Shown here: piece after piece, positions 1-8,417 of the stretch
How the letters are laid out: each line of letters opens with the position of its first letter
Position numbering within the stretch: the stretch's first letter is position 1
Source: an uncultured Clostridia bacterium
Lineage (GTDB): Bacteria; Bacillota; Clostridia; Christensenellales; Pumilibacteraceae
DNA length: 48,003 nt
Assembly: GCA_934229275.1 (NCBI GenBank)
Contig: CAKQDN010000011.1
Location: 1 to 48,003, forward strand
Direction: 5' to 3'
Notes under the pieces: model-generated
What the model was told of the DNA's origin: nothing
Databases searched by the model: none
Seen by the model: only the letters and a program-made list of their open reading frames with translations
Made by a program: the position numbers and the translations under genes

Positions 1-81
1 AATATCATATTTCTCCCTCCCTTGTCAAGCGTTTTTACACTCTTTTTTAAAATTTTTTTCAGGTTTTTTCTTTTAAATCGA

Positions 82-111
82 AAAACGCCCCGAAACGGTC
101 GTTTTCGGAGC
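82..111 (-). terminator. Rho-independent terminator of the GRE-AKR pair
   Basis: On the minus strand, GCTCCGAAA pairs with TTTCGGGGC (one G-T pair) around a short loop and is followed by GTTTTT. It lies about 50 bases past the stop of the aldo/keto reductase gene, so it should end that transcript. Confidence 0.8.
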
Positions 112-160
112 ATTTTAAGGACTTTTTCAAGGAAAATTTTCCCTGTGCAAAAATAAAAAA

Positions 161-1093
161 TTACGCGTTTGTCAGAATTTTCATTTCTTCGTCGGTTAAA
201 TTCAGTTCGCAACCGGACAGATTTTCGACGAAATGTCCGACTCTCGACGAGGAAAAAAGCGGCACGACTCGGGGGCAGTCCGGCATGCGGTACAGATTGA
301 TAAGCCATGCCACGACCAGCGCGGACGGGTCGACGCCCTTTTCGTGCGCCATATCCGAAAGCGTTTCCATTCTTTTGCCCGTAATCATATTTTCGGGCAT
401 GCGCTCGGGCGAAGAATAACCGCCCTTTGCGAGGCACGAGTATGCGACGAGCGGAATTTTACGGTCGGCGAGAAAACGCATGCGTTCACGCGAGGTGGCT
501 TCGTTGAATTTATATTTCGGAGCAGCGTCGCAGCGTTCGTACAAATAGGTAAAACGCTGTTGCATAACGGTAAACGGCGTGAGATTTTTCTTTTCGGCAA
601 CGGAATTCGCGTCCATAAAACGCCAGACGTCGTAGTTGCTGGCTCCGAGAGTGCGCACTTTGCCCTTTTTCACCAAGCCGTCGAACGCTTCCATGGTTTC
701 GTCGAGCGGAGTGGTCGGGTCGTCGGTGTGAGCATAGTATAAATCGACGTAATCGGTTTGCAGTTTTTTAAGACTTTGGTCTATCCAGTACTCTATCTGT
801 TCTTTTTTAAGTCCCTGACCCTCTCCGTGGCGGTCGAAGCCCACTTTCGTAGCGATGACCAGTTTATCTCTGCCGCCACGACTACGGAGCCATTTTCCGA
901 GCGTGGTTTCGCTCTCGTCGCCGGTGCCGAGCCAGTGAGCGTAGTTGTTGGACGTATCGATAAAATTGCCGCCGCGCTCTATAAAGGCGTCGAGTACGGC
1001 GAAAGCGTTTTCTTCGCTAGTGGACGTACCGAAATTCATGGTGCCCAGGCACACTTCGCTTACTTTAAGTCCGTTTAAATCAATCTTTTTCAT
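161..1093 (-). CDS. Aldo/keto reductase
   Basis: A 310-residue NAD(P)H-dependent oxidoreductase of the aldo/keto reductase superfamily, a cytosolic (alpha/beta)8 barrel that reduces aldehydes or ketones to alcohols. Family features: the N-terminal strand ending CLGTMNFGT, a DTSNNYAHW segment carrying the usual Asp and Tyr, the Lys of ATKVGFDR, and the His of DLYYAHTDD. The C-terminal cofactor loop reads VVPLFSSSR. The start at 1093 follows a good AGAGGA Shine-Dalgarno. The open frame continues upstream, but only over the preceding gene. The ATG overlaps the stop of the glycyl radical enzyme gene by four bases (ATGA), so the two are almost certainly translationally coupled. This suggests, without proof, that the reductase acts on that enzyme's product. 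The substrate cannot be named. Confidence 0.9.
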   Translation of the reverse strand: MKKIDLNGLKVSEVCLGTMNFGTSTSEENAFAVLDAFIERGGNFIDTSNNYAHWLGTGDESETTLGKWLRSRGGRDKLVIATKVGFDRHGEGQGLKKEQIEYWIDQSLKKLQTDYVDLYYAHTDDPTTPLDETMEAFDGLVKKGKVRTLGASNYDVWRFMDANSVAEKKNLTPFTVMQQRFTYLYERCDAAPKYKFNEATSRERMRFLADRKIPLVAYSCLAKGGYSSPERMPENMITGKRMETLSDMAHEKGVDPSALVVAWLINLYRMPDCPRVVPLFSSSRVGHFVENLSGCELNLTDEEMKILTNA

Positions 1094-3312
1094 TGTTTCA
1101 TCCTCTCTATTACATAGTCCTGCACTTGTTTGGAAAAATCGACGAATATGCCGCTGTAACCCGTTACGCGGACGACCAGATCGCGGTGCTTTTCGGGATG
1201 CGCCTGAGCGTCGATGAATTCGCCCACGTCCTGACAACTGACCTGAACGTGCAGTCCGCCTCCGTCCATATAGGTCTTGATTAACGAGCCGAGCAGTTTG
1301 GTTCCGTCCACGCCTCGAAAATCTTTAGGCTGAATATCGAGATTGAGGGACCCCGAAGCAAGCCCGTTCATCGGGAGTTTAAGAAGGGACGAGAACATCC
1401 CGGTGATTCCGTTTACGCACGAGCCGAACGACGGGCGCGAATTCTGCGAAAACGGTTCGCCCGCAAGTCGTCCGTCGAACGTGGCTCCCGAAGCCGCTCC
1501 CATACGCATATTGTGCGTGTCGCTCTGTATAGACGGCATAAGCACGATTCCGTATTTTTCGGCGTACGGAACGCTTGCTTTCTGCACGATTTCGAGATAA
1601 TCTTTAAGCACGCGCGCGGCGTGATAGTTGCTTAATTCGTCGTCGCTTCCGAATTTATTTACTTTGCGGCATGCGGTCAGAACGGGCAGATAGCCCTCGA
1701 AATTAGCATCGACCGCTTCGAAAAGTTCGGAAAGCGTGTATTTTTTGTCGCGGAACACGAGTTTGTCCACAGTCGTGAACATATCGACCAGCGACGCAAA
1801 GCAGATGAGCGTCTGAATCTGAAAATGCCACTTTGCCGCGCTCGCGTTGTTGGCGGTTGCCGTTTCGATCGGGGGAACGCGGAAACAGTCACCCACCGTA
1901 AGAACGGCAGACGGATGCCGATTGCGGACAAGCAGTTCTTTTTTCATGTTCTCGAGTTTGAAAGTAACGAACTGCCTTACACGCTCGTTAAAAGCGGCGT
2001 AAAACTCGTCTATGCTTTCGGGAGGAACGCTCTTTTCGTTGAGTTCTCGGGCGACTTCCATAAAGTCCTGCGTCCATCCGTTTGCCCTATGAGTGCGGTA
2101 ATAGCTCTCTTTGAGTTCTTCCTTTTCCTCCGGAGTCGAGTCGGGCGAGAAATGCGGCGAACGGGGCGCCGACATAAGCCAGCACGAGTTTTTGCCCAGT
2201 CCTGCCCAGTTGCAACCGAAATGCTCGTATTCGCGAGCGTCGGGCAGCGGTACTCCGACCTTCCGAAACGCGGAAATTACATCATTGTCGTTATAAAACA
2301 TGAGTGAGCAACTTTCTTTTGCTTTTTGCATGAAAATATGCCACAAATCGGGATGTTCGTCCGCCATACCCTCGTAGTAGCGCACGACGACCACGGGGTT
2401 CTTGAGAATGGGACGGATGCAACGGGCAAACAGCGTCGTCAGTTCATTCACGACAGGTAAGCCGTTTTTATCCGTGCCGGCGAGATGCAGATATTGCGGC
2501 GCGTCAAAATTGAGAATACGATCCCACCCGGTCGTGTTGCTCTCGTCGCCCAGTTGATGCTCTCCCCTGCCCATTATCAGATTGTGCTTGCAGTAGTAAT
2601 CGGTTATAATTTCCTCGATACGTTCGTCGCTTACTCCGCGCGCCTTATCTTTATTATATAAGCCGTATAGAAACACGTCCGGTCTGCCGAGCGAAAGCGT
2701 CGGATTGGCGGTGACGTACGCGCAGTCGATAAACGCGATAAGCCACCACAGTTGCACGCCTTCCAGAAAACTTTCGGGAGCGCGGACGGCGATTGCGTCG
2801 AGCGCGGCGGCAACGTCGCTTTTACCCGCTTTTTCGGCGGCAGCGGCATAACGTTTCGCAAAAGCGATTACGGCGTCGTAAAAACCTATTGCGCCCTGAA
2901 GGAAAATTTCCTTGTCCTTATCGCCCCTGTATTTTTCGAGGCTTTTTTCGGCGCGTGCTTTAAGCCCGACAAGACCGCTTTTTATAAGGTCTTCCCAGTC
3001 GAGAGTGCAGTGCCCGGTTTCGAAAATCGTTGTACGGTACAAGTTTTTCCGGTCGGCAACGAACGCGCGGAAGTATTCTTCTTCCTCTTTGGTCAGCACT
3101 TTATCGACGTAGCGACCGGCAATGACGTCGGTATCGCAAACGGGAGTATCGACGTTTTCGAGAAGATAACTCATTGCCTTTGCGAAAGCGAGCGGTTGCG
3201 GCAAACCAAAACACGCGTTTTTTATATCGCCGAGCAACTTTATCCGCTGAAAACTCGTGGTTTTAAGCGGTTTTTCGGTGAGAGCGGCGATTGCTTCTTC
3301 GACGTTTGTCAT
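1090..3312 (-). CDS. Glycyl radical enzyme of the pyruvate formate-lyase family, substrate unknown
   Basis: A 740-residue glycyl radical enzyme. The radical site is the C-terminal RVTGYSG, with Gly718 as the expected radical position. The thiyl cysteine is most likely Cys367 in EHFGCNWAG. Dehydratase and decarboxylase members usually have GCVE at this point and pyruvate formate-lyase has two adjacent cysteines. Here the residue after Cys is Asn and no Glu follows, so the enzyme is neither a typical PFL nor a typical diol or choline lyase. Members of the family are oxygen-sensitive and need a radical SAM activase. None is adjacent, and the radical SAM protein at 36.8 kb belongs to a different family. 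It has its own sigma-A promoter, an AGAGGA ribosome site, and is followed by the coupled aldo/keto reductase. The fold and radical chemistry are well supported; the reaction is not known. Confidence 0.88.
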   Translation of the reverse strand: MTNVEEAIAALTEKPLKTTSFQRIKLLGDIKNACFGLPQPLAFAKAMSYLLENVDTPVCDTDVIAGRYVDKVLTKEEEEYFRAFVADRKNLYRTTIFETGHCTLDWEDLIKSGLVGLKARAEKSLEKYRGDKDKEIFLQGAIGFYDAVIAFAKRYAAAAEKAGKSDVAAALDAIAVRAPESFLEGVQLWWLIAFIDCAYVTANPTLSLGRPDVFLYGLYNKDKARGVSDERIEEIITDYYCKHNLIMGRGEHQLGDESNTTGWDRILNFDAPQYLHLAGTDKNGLPVVNELTTLFARCIRPILKNPVVVVRYYEGMADEHPDLWHIFMQKAKESCSLMFYNDNDVISAFRKVGVPLPDAREYEHFGCNWAGLGKNSCWLMSAPRSPHFSPDSTPEEKEELKESYYRTHRANGWTQDFMEVARELNEKSVPPESIDEFYAAFNERVRQFVTFKLENMKKELLVRNRHPSAVLTVGDCFRVPPIETATANNASAAKWHFQIQTLICFASLVDMFTTVDKLVFRDKKYTLSELFEAVDANFEGYLPVLTACRKVNKFGSDDELSNYHAARVLKDYLEIVQKASVPYAEKYGIVLMPSIQSDTHNMRMGAASGATFDGRLAGEPFSQNSRPSFGSCVNGITGMFSSLLKLPMNGLASGSLNLDIQPKDFRGVDGTKLLGSLIKTYMDGGGLHVQVSCQDVGEFIDAQAHPEKHRDLVVRVTGYSGIFVDFSKQVQDYVIERMKQ

Positions 3313-3348
3313 AATTTTCCTCTTGAATCGGATTTCGAATTTTCTTTA

Positions 3349-3377
3349 ATTATACACTTGCAATCGGGTTTTTGCAA
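3349..3377 (-). promoter_or_regulatory. Sigma-A promoter of the glycyl radical enzyme gene
   Basis: Minus strand: TTGCAA, a 17-base spacer, then TATAAT. The ATG lies 36 bases past the -10 box, behind AGAGGA, leaving a normal short leader. Confidence 0.8.
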
Positions 3378-3446
3378 GCAAATCGGAACGTTTTTATCGG
3401 CGTTAAAATTATTGCAAATAACTTATTTTCATTCCGATTTAAACGT

Positions 3447-3473
3447 AAAAAGCGACAGCCGCAAAGCCGTCGC
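3447..3473 (-). terminator. Terminator of thrS
   Basis: Minus strand: GCGAC pairs with GTCGC, extended by inner GC pairs, followed by TTTTT. It starts 14 bases past the thrS stop and separates thrS from the promoter of the glycyl radical enzyme gene. Confidence 0.75.
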
Positions 3474-3487
3474 CTTTTCTTTAATAC

Positions 3488-5251
3488 TCAAATTCTGTTT
3501 TTGATCTGATCGTTGATTTTGGCGAGGAAATCGTCGAAAGGCATGGTTTCGGTCTGATCGGTTTCGCGGTTACGCACGGAAACGACGCGGTTTTCGATTT
3601 CGTTCTTGCCGATGATCAGCATATAGGGAACGCGGTCGACCTGACGCGCTTCGCGGACTTTGTAGCCGATTTTCTCGTTACGGTCGTCCAGCTCGACGCG
3701 GATCCTGTTTTTGCGCAGTTCTTCGTACACTTCTTTAGCGAAACTGTCGTCCGTTCCGGGCAGAGTAAGCACTTTTACCTGCGTGGGAGCCAGCCATACG
3801 GGGAATTTGCCTGCGAAATGCTCGGTGAGTATACCGATAAAGCGTTCGATGGAGCCGAAGCATACTCTGTGAATCATGATGGGACGCTGACGCTCGCCCT
3901 TTTCGTCGATGTATTCGAGGTTGAAGTTGAGCGGCATCTGGAAGTCGAGCTGAATGGTTCCGCACTGCCAGGTTCTGCCGAGAGAATCGCGCAGATGGAA
4001 GTCGATTTTCGGACCGTAGAACGCGCCGTCGCCCTCGTTTATAATATAGGGCAGATTGAGTTTTTCGAGCGCGGTTTTAAGACCGTTGGTTGCGGCTTCC
4101 CAGTCCTCGTCGCTGCCCATGCTGTTTTCGGGACGGGTGGACAGTTCGACGAAGTATTCGAAGCCGAATTTGCTGTACACTTCGTTGATGAGGTGAACGA
4201 CGCCGACTATTTCGTCGGTTATCTGCTCTCTTCTCATGAAGATGTGCGCGTCGTCCTGAGTGAAGCAGCGCACGCGGAACAAGCCGTGCAGCGCGCCTTT
4301 AAGTTCGTGACGATGAACAATGCCCAGTTCGCCTACTCTCAGCGGGAGTTCGCGATAGCTGTGCGGTTTACTGCGATATACCATTACTCCGCCGGGGCAG
4401 TTCATGGGCTTTATGCAGTACACTTCATCGTCTATTATCGTGGAATACATGTTGTCTTTGTAGTGATCCCAGTGACCGCTGGTTTCCCACAAATGTCTGT
4501 TCATGATGAGTGGAGTGGACACTTCGACGTAGTTTTCGCGAGTGTGAATTTCGCGCCAGTAATCGATGAGCGCGTTTTTAAGAGCCATACCCTTGGGCAG
4601 GAAGAAGGGGAATCCGGGACCTTCGTCGCAGAGCATGAACAGTTCCATTTCCTTGCCTATCTTTCTGTGATCGCGCTTTTCCGCCTCTTCGAGCAGTTTG
4701 AGATGCTCGTCCAGTTCTTCCTGCGTACGGAAAGCGATACCGCCGATACGGGTGAGCATTTTGTTGTTCTTGTCGTTTTTCCAGTATGCGCCCGACTGCT
4801 GCGTGATTTTGAACGCTTTGAGTGCTTTGGTGTAGCAAAGGTGGGGTCCGACGCACATGTCGATATATTCGCCCTGCTGATAGAAACTGATGACGGCGTC
4901 GTCGGGAAGGTCGCCGATATGCTCGACTTTATACTTCTCCTTTCTGTCCTGCATTAGTTTGATAGCCTCGGCGCGCGGCAGAATGAAGGGCTTTATCGGC
5001 AGGTTTTCCTTGACGATTTTCTTCATTTCCGCTTCGATTTTATTGAGGTCGTCGTCGGTGAGTTTGGTGTCGCCGAGGTCGACGTCGTAATAAAATCCTT
5101 TTTCGGTTGCGGGTCCGTAGCCGAAATCCGCTTCGGGATAGAGGCGTTTGACTGCCTGAGCCAGCACATGAGCCGCGGTGTGACGAATAACTTCGAGTTC
5201 GAGTTCTTCGGGGCACTCGGCAACCGTTCCGTCTTTGTAAATGATTTTCAT
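3488..5251 (-). CDS. thrS: Threonine--tRNA ligase without the N-terminal TGS domain
   Basis: A cytosolic class II aminoacyl-tRNA synthetase that charges tRNA-Thr, 587 residues long. The editing domain begins almost at once with RHTAAHVLAQAV (the HxxxH signature). The catalytic core follows with MNCPGG, FRVRCFTQDDAHIF and MIHRVCFGSIERF, which carry the zinc-binding Cys, His and His and class II motifs 2 and 3. The anticodon-binding domain is at the C terminus. Typical ThrRS is about 640 residues with a TGS domain of about 60 residues in front; here only some 20 residues precede the editing domain. The start has a good AGGAG site and no upstream in-frame extension was seen. It lies 84 bases downstream of tex with no clear promoter or T-box, so it may be co-transcribed with tex. 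Confidence 0.96.
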   Translation of the reverse strand: MKIIYKDGTVAECPEELELEVIRHTAAHVLAQAVKRLYPEADFGYGPATEKGFYYDVDLGDTKLTDDDLNKIEAEMKKIVKENLPIKPFILPRAEAIKLMQDRKEKYKVEHIGDLPDDAVISFYQQGEYIDMCVGPHLCYTKALKAFKITQQSGAYWKNDKNNKMLTRIGGIAFRTQEELDEHLKLLEEAEKRDHRKIGKEMELFMLCDEGPGFPFFLPKGMALKNALIDYWREIHTRENYVEVSTPLIMNRHLWETSGHWDHYKDNMYSTIIDDEVYCIKPMNCPGGVMVYRSKPHSYRELPLRVGELGIVHRHELKGALHGLFRVRCFTQDDAHIFMRREQITDEIVGVVHLINEVYSKFGFEYFVELSTRPENSMGSDEDWEAATNGLKTALEKLNLPYIINEGDGAFYGPKIDFHLRDSLGRTWQCGTIQLDFQMPLNFNLEYIDEKGERQRPIMIHRVCFGSIERFIGILTEHFAGKFPVWLAPTQVKVLTLPGTDDSFAKEVYEELRKNRIRVELDDRNEKIGYKVREARQVDRVPYMLIIGKNEIENRVVSVRNRETDQTETMPFDDFLAKINDQIKNRI

Positions 5252-5335
5252 AATCTTTCTCCTTTTCTTTACGAGAAATTTTTAGATTTTGCTTTTATAT
5301 TCTCTCAAAAATTTTGAGGTTGTTGCTTTTTCAAA

Positions 5336-7684
5336 TTATTTTCTGTTGAATTTGTTCTGAAGCGCTTTAAGCATGGATTCGAGGTCGCCCGAATTTTTGC
5401 CGTTTTTGTCTCTTCTGTCGCCGTTTGCATTATAACCACCCTTATTCTGCGCGCCGGAAGGCTTTCTATCGGCGAAGTCGCGCTTTTCTCGTTTGGGTCT
5501 GTCTGCCTCGGTTTTTTGCGAAACGTAGCCGCTCGCGCCCTTTATCGAGAGGTTGATACGGTTTTTCGCGAGGTCCACGCCGATGACTTTTACCTTTACG
5601 GTTTCGCCCACTTTGAGCGCTTCGGACGGGTGCTTTATATAGCGGTCGCTGATTTCGGAGATGTGGCACAGTCCGTCGTGATGCACGCCTATATCGATAA
5701 ACGCGCCGAAGTCGATGACGTTTCTTACGACGCCGGTCAGTTCCATACCCTCTTTAAGATCCTTGATGTCCATGAGGTCCGCGCGGAGAACGGGCGGCGT
5801 GAGACTGTCGCGGATGTCTCTGCCGGGCTTTAAGATTTCGTCCACTATATCGGAAAGCGTCATTTCGCCCACGCCTATTTCGGCGGCAACGGCAGCCGCT
5901 CCGTCGCGAGCCACTTTGTTTTTAAGGTCGCCGAGATTGCCGTTTATAACGTCCTGCTCGGTGTAGCCGTACTTAGTAAGCAGTTTTTTGGTCGCCTCGT
6001 AACTTTCGGGGTGAACGCCTGTGCGGTCGAGTGCCTCGCTGCTGTCGGTAAGACGCAAAAAGCCTGCGCACTGCTCGTACGCTTTGGGTCCGAGTTTGCT
6101 TACTTTAAGCAGTTCGGAGCGCGAAGTGAACGGCTTTTCCTTGCGGTATTCGACTATGTTTTTCGCAATCGTGGCATTAAGTCCCGAAACGTACGACAAA
6201 AGGCTGTACGACGCGGTGCCGAGATCAACGCCGACGCTGTTTACGCAGTCCTCTACGACGCCTTCGAGTACTTCGGTGAGGCGTTTTTGCGGCATATCGT
6301 GCTGATACTGTCCGACGCCTATCGATTTGACGTCTATTTTAATGAGTTCCGCCAAGGGGTCCTGCAGTCTTCTCGCGATGGACACCGCGCTTCTTACGGT
6401 GACGTCGAATTGCGGAAATTCTTCGGTTCCGAGTTTGCTTGCCGAGTACACCGACGCGCCCGCTTCGTTAACGACCGCGTAGGACACTTTTCTCGGGCAG
6501 TCCTTTATAAGGTCGGCGACGAATATTTCCGACTCCTTGCTTGCCGTGCCGTTACCTATGGAGATGACGTCCACGTTGTATTTGAGAATGAGCGCGATTA
6601 ACACGCGTTTTGCGTCTTCCGTTCTGTTCTGCGGCGGAGTGGGGTACACGACCGTGTGGTCAAGCACGTTTCCGCTCGGGTCGATAACCGCGATTTTGCA
6701 GCCCGTTCTGTAAGCCGGGTCGAGACCGAGTATGGTCTTGCCTTTGAGCGGTGCCTGCATAAGAAGCGGACGAAGGTTGACTTCGAACATTTTAATGGCC
6801 TGCTCGTCGGCTTTTTCGGTTAAGTCATTACGAACTTCCCTTTCGATCGACGGGAAAATAAGACGGTCGAAAGCGTCCTCGCAGCAAAGATTAAGTTGCG
6901 GAGCGAATTTTTCGCCGTGAATATACTTGGCTTTGATTTTTCCGAGAGCGACTTCTCTGTCGCACGCGAGCGACACTTTGAGGCACTGCTCGTTTTCGCC
7001 GCGGTTTACGGCGAGAATACGATGACTGGGCAGCGTTTTGATTTTTTCGGAATACTCGTTGTACATTTCGTACACGCCCAGTTTTTCCTTGTCCTCCTGC
7101 TTGGGGTCGAACGCGGACGAGAGCGTTCCGTCCTCGAACAGATATTCGCGGAGAGCCTTTCTCAGTTCGGCGTCGTCGGAGATGACTTCGGCGATTATGT
7201 CGAGCGCGCCTGCAATCGCGTCTTTTTCGGTTTCGACTCCCTTTTCGGCGTCGATATAGTCTTTTGCGATTTCGTTTATGTCGCGTTCGTCCTGCTGAGC
7301 CGCTATAATATCGGCAAACGGCTTCAAGCCTTTTTCGATTGCGACCGACGCGCGCGTTTTCTTCTTTTGTTTATAGGGGCGATAGACGTCCTCGACTTCG
7401 GTGAGCGTTTTGGCGTTTTCGAGCGCGACCGCGAGTTCGTCGGTCCACTTTCCCTGACCTTCGATACTTCCGCGCACTTCTTCCTTTCGCTTTTCGAGGT
7501 TTTTAAGGTAAGTCAGTCTGTCGTTGAAGTCACGGAGAAGTTCGTCGTCGCAGCCGCCGTGCATTTCCTTACGATAACGCGCGATAAAAGGAATGGTGTT
7601 GCCTTCCTCTATGAGCGCGACGATATTGTCGGCGTACGACTGTTTGAGGTTGAATTCCGTAGCAAGTTGTTGGTTTATGTTCAT
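5336..7684 (-). CDS. tex: Tex family S1 RNA-binding protein
   Basis: A 782-residue Tex/YqgF-like nucleic-acid-binding protein. Tex proteins are conserved cytosolic factors linked to transcription and RNA handling. Order of parts: a helical N-terminal region, the RNase H-like YqgF domain around LGLDPAYRTGCKIAVID, helix-hairpin-helix segments (VEYRKEKPFTSRSEL), and an S1 domain at about residues 648-716 (GVVRNVIDFGAFIDIGVH, LCHISEIS, INLSIKG). A basic, low-complexity tail of about 65 residues follows. The start at 7684 has AAGAAGG five bases before the ATG and a sigma-A promoter upstream. A GCGGAAGG/CCTTCCGC-type hairpin sits in the short leader (about 7708-7723). Confidence 0.95.
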   Translation of the reverse strand: MNINQQLATEFNLKQSYADNIVALIEEGNTIPFIARYRKEMHGGCDDELLRDFNDRLTYLKNLEKRKEEVRGSIEGQGKWTDELAVALENAKTLTEVEDVYRPYKQKKKTRASVAIEKGLKPFADIIAAQQDERDINEIAKDYIDAEKGVETEKDAIAGALDIIAEVISDDAELRKALREYLFEDGTLSSAFDPKQEDKEKLGVYEMYNEYSEKIKTLPSHRILAVNRGENEQCLKVSLACDREVALGKIKAKYIHGEKFAPQLNLCCEDAFDRLIFPSIEREVRNDLTEKADEQAIKMFEVNLRPLLMQAPLKGKTILGLDPAYRTGCKIAVIDPSGNVLDHTVVYPTPPQNRTEDAKRVLIALILKYNVDVISIGNGTASKESEIFVADLIKDCPRKVSYAVVNEAGASVYSASKLGTEEFPQFDVTVRSAVSIARRLQDPLAELIKIDVKSIGVGQYQHDMPQKRLTEVLEGVVEDCVNSVGVDLGTASYSLLSYVSGLNATIAKNIVEYRKEKPFTSRSELLKVSKLGPKAYEQCAGFLRLTDSSEALDRTGVHPESYEATKKLLTKYGYTEQDVINGNLGDLKNKVARDGAAAVAAEIGVGEMTLSDIVDEILKPGRDIRDSLTPPVLRADLMDIKDLKEGMELTGVVRNVIDFGAFIDIGVHHDGLCHISEISDRYIKHPSEALKVGETVKVKVIGVDLAKNRINLSIKGASGYVSQKTEADRPKREKRDFADRKPSGAQNKGGYNANGDRRDKNGKNSGDLESMLKALQNKFNRK

Positions 7685-7730
7685 AGATGCCTTCTTTAGG
7701 TATTTTGCGGAAAACCTTCCGCTTCTTTTT

Positions 7731-7759
7731 ATTATAACGCTTTATTGCGAAAAAAGCAA
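7731..7759 (-). promoter_or_regulatory. Sigma-A promoter of tex
   Basis: Minus strand: TTGCTT, 17 bases, TATAAT, about 46 bases before the tex start. It shares the intergenic space with the divergent yabP gene. Confidence 0.8.
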
Positions 7760-7798
7760 CCGTTTAGCGCAAAAATGTCAACTCCGGCGCACAAACGG

Positions 7799-7806
7799 CA
7801 TATAAT
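7799..7806 (+). promoter_or_regulatory. Possible sporulation -10 element of yabP
   Basis: CATATAAT lies 20 bases before the yabP ATG. It resembles the -10 box of sigma-E/sigma-K promoters, which fits yabP, a sigma-E gene in Bacillus. No convincing -35 was found, so the call is tentative. Confidence 0.35.
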
Positions 7807-7826
7807 GTTTCTCGGAGGGTATTTCT

Positions 7827-8093
7827 ATGAGTGAAAGACAGACTGCGTCCGCGCACGAAATCCGTTTGACCGACGCCGAAAAAGGCACGATTACCGCCGT
7901 CGAAAAGGTGATTTCGGCAAAAAGCGACTGCATAACGCTGCTTACGTCGCGCGGAGAACTTGTAATAACCGGCAAAGATTTTACGATAAGCGGCTACGAC
8001 GAGCAGAGCAAGACTTTTTCCTTTACCGGCAGCGTTACCGGCATGAATTACCGCGGAGCAAAAGAACCGCTCTTTAAAAAGATTTTCAAGTGA
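7827..8093 (+). CDS. yabP: Sporulation protein YabP
   Basis: An 88-residue protein matching the YabP family: a short Lys/Glu-rich N-terminus followed by beta-rich stretches (DCITLLTSRGELVITGKDF, SFTGSVTGMNY). In Bacillus subtilis YabP acts in the mother cell in coat and cortex assembly. The start has a strong GGAGGG ribosome site. The stop overlaps the GTG start of yabQ by four bases (GTGA), and the yabP-yabQ order is the conserved one. The pair indicates that the organism makes endospores. Confidence 0.85.
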   Translation: MSERQTASAHEIRLTDAEKGTITAVEKVISAKSDCITLLTSRGELVITGKDFTISGYDEQSKTFSFTGSVTGMNYRGAKEPLFKKIFK

Positions 8094-8356
8094 CCGCGGA
8101 AATAATTCTTTTCCCCGTCCACATTCTGACGGGAGCCGCGGCGCGGCTGACGTTCGCGCTGTGGTCGAAGCGCAAAAAAACCGCGCTCACCTGCTTTTTC
8201 TCCGACCTTGCGCTGACCGTCGTTTTTGCGCTCGCGTACTACGTTCCTCGTTTTTTCTTTGCGGACGGAATAATAACGGTGCGCTCGGTGCTCTCTATGC
8301 TGTTCGGGATAATTCTGCCCGGGCTGTTTTTCAGGCGCAAAACCGACCGATTATAG
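8090..8356 (+). CDS. yabQ: YabQ-like spore cortex membrane protein
   Basis: An 88-residue hydrophobic protein with about three predicted membrane helices and a basic loop (WSKRKK) between the first two. In Bacillus YabQ is a larger membrane protein needed for cortex formation; shorter versions are common in Clostridia. Identification rests mainly on its place directly after yabP and on the membrane pattern, with a late GIITVRSVLSMLFGIILPG segment that fits the family. It starts with GTG, overlapping the yabP stop by four bases, so translation is coupled. Confidence 0.65.
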   Translation: MTAEIILFPVHILTGAAARLTFALWSKRKKTALTCFFSDLALTVVFALAYYVPRFFFADGIITVRSVLSMLFGIILPGLFFRRKTDRL

Positions 8357-8359
8357 CAT

Positions 8360-8396
8360 AAAAACGCCGCTATCCATACGATAACACGGCGTTTTT
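8360..8396. terminator. Bidirectional terminator between yabQ and trmL
   Basis: AAAAACGCCG pairs perfectly with CGGCGTTTTT across a 17-base loop. The A and T runs at both ends let it work for yabQ on the plus strand and trmL on the minus strand, which converge here. Confidence 0.85.
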
Positions 8397-8417
8397 GCTG
8401 CGTAAAATAATTTAGTT

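Noticed and set aside
1..28. TTGACA-like box on the minus strand at the left edge (23-28)
   Set aside because: The -10 region would lie at or beyond the window edge, so a promoter cannot be judged.
5252..5335. Possible T-box leader before thrS
   Set aside because: The gap to tex is only 84 bases, and no specifier loop, T-box sequence or terminator hairpin was found.
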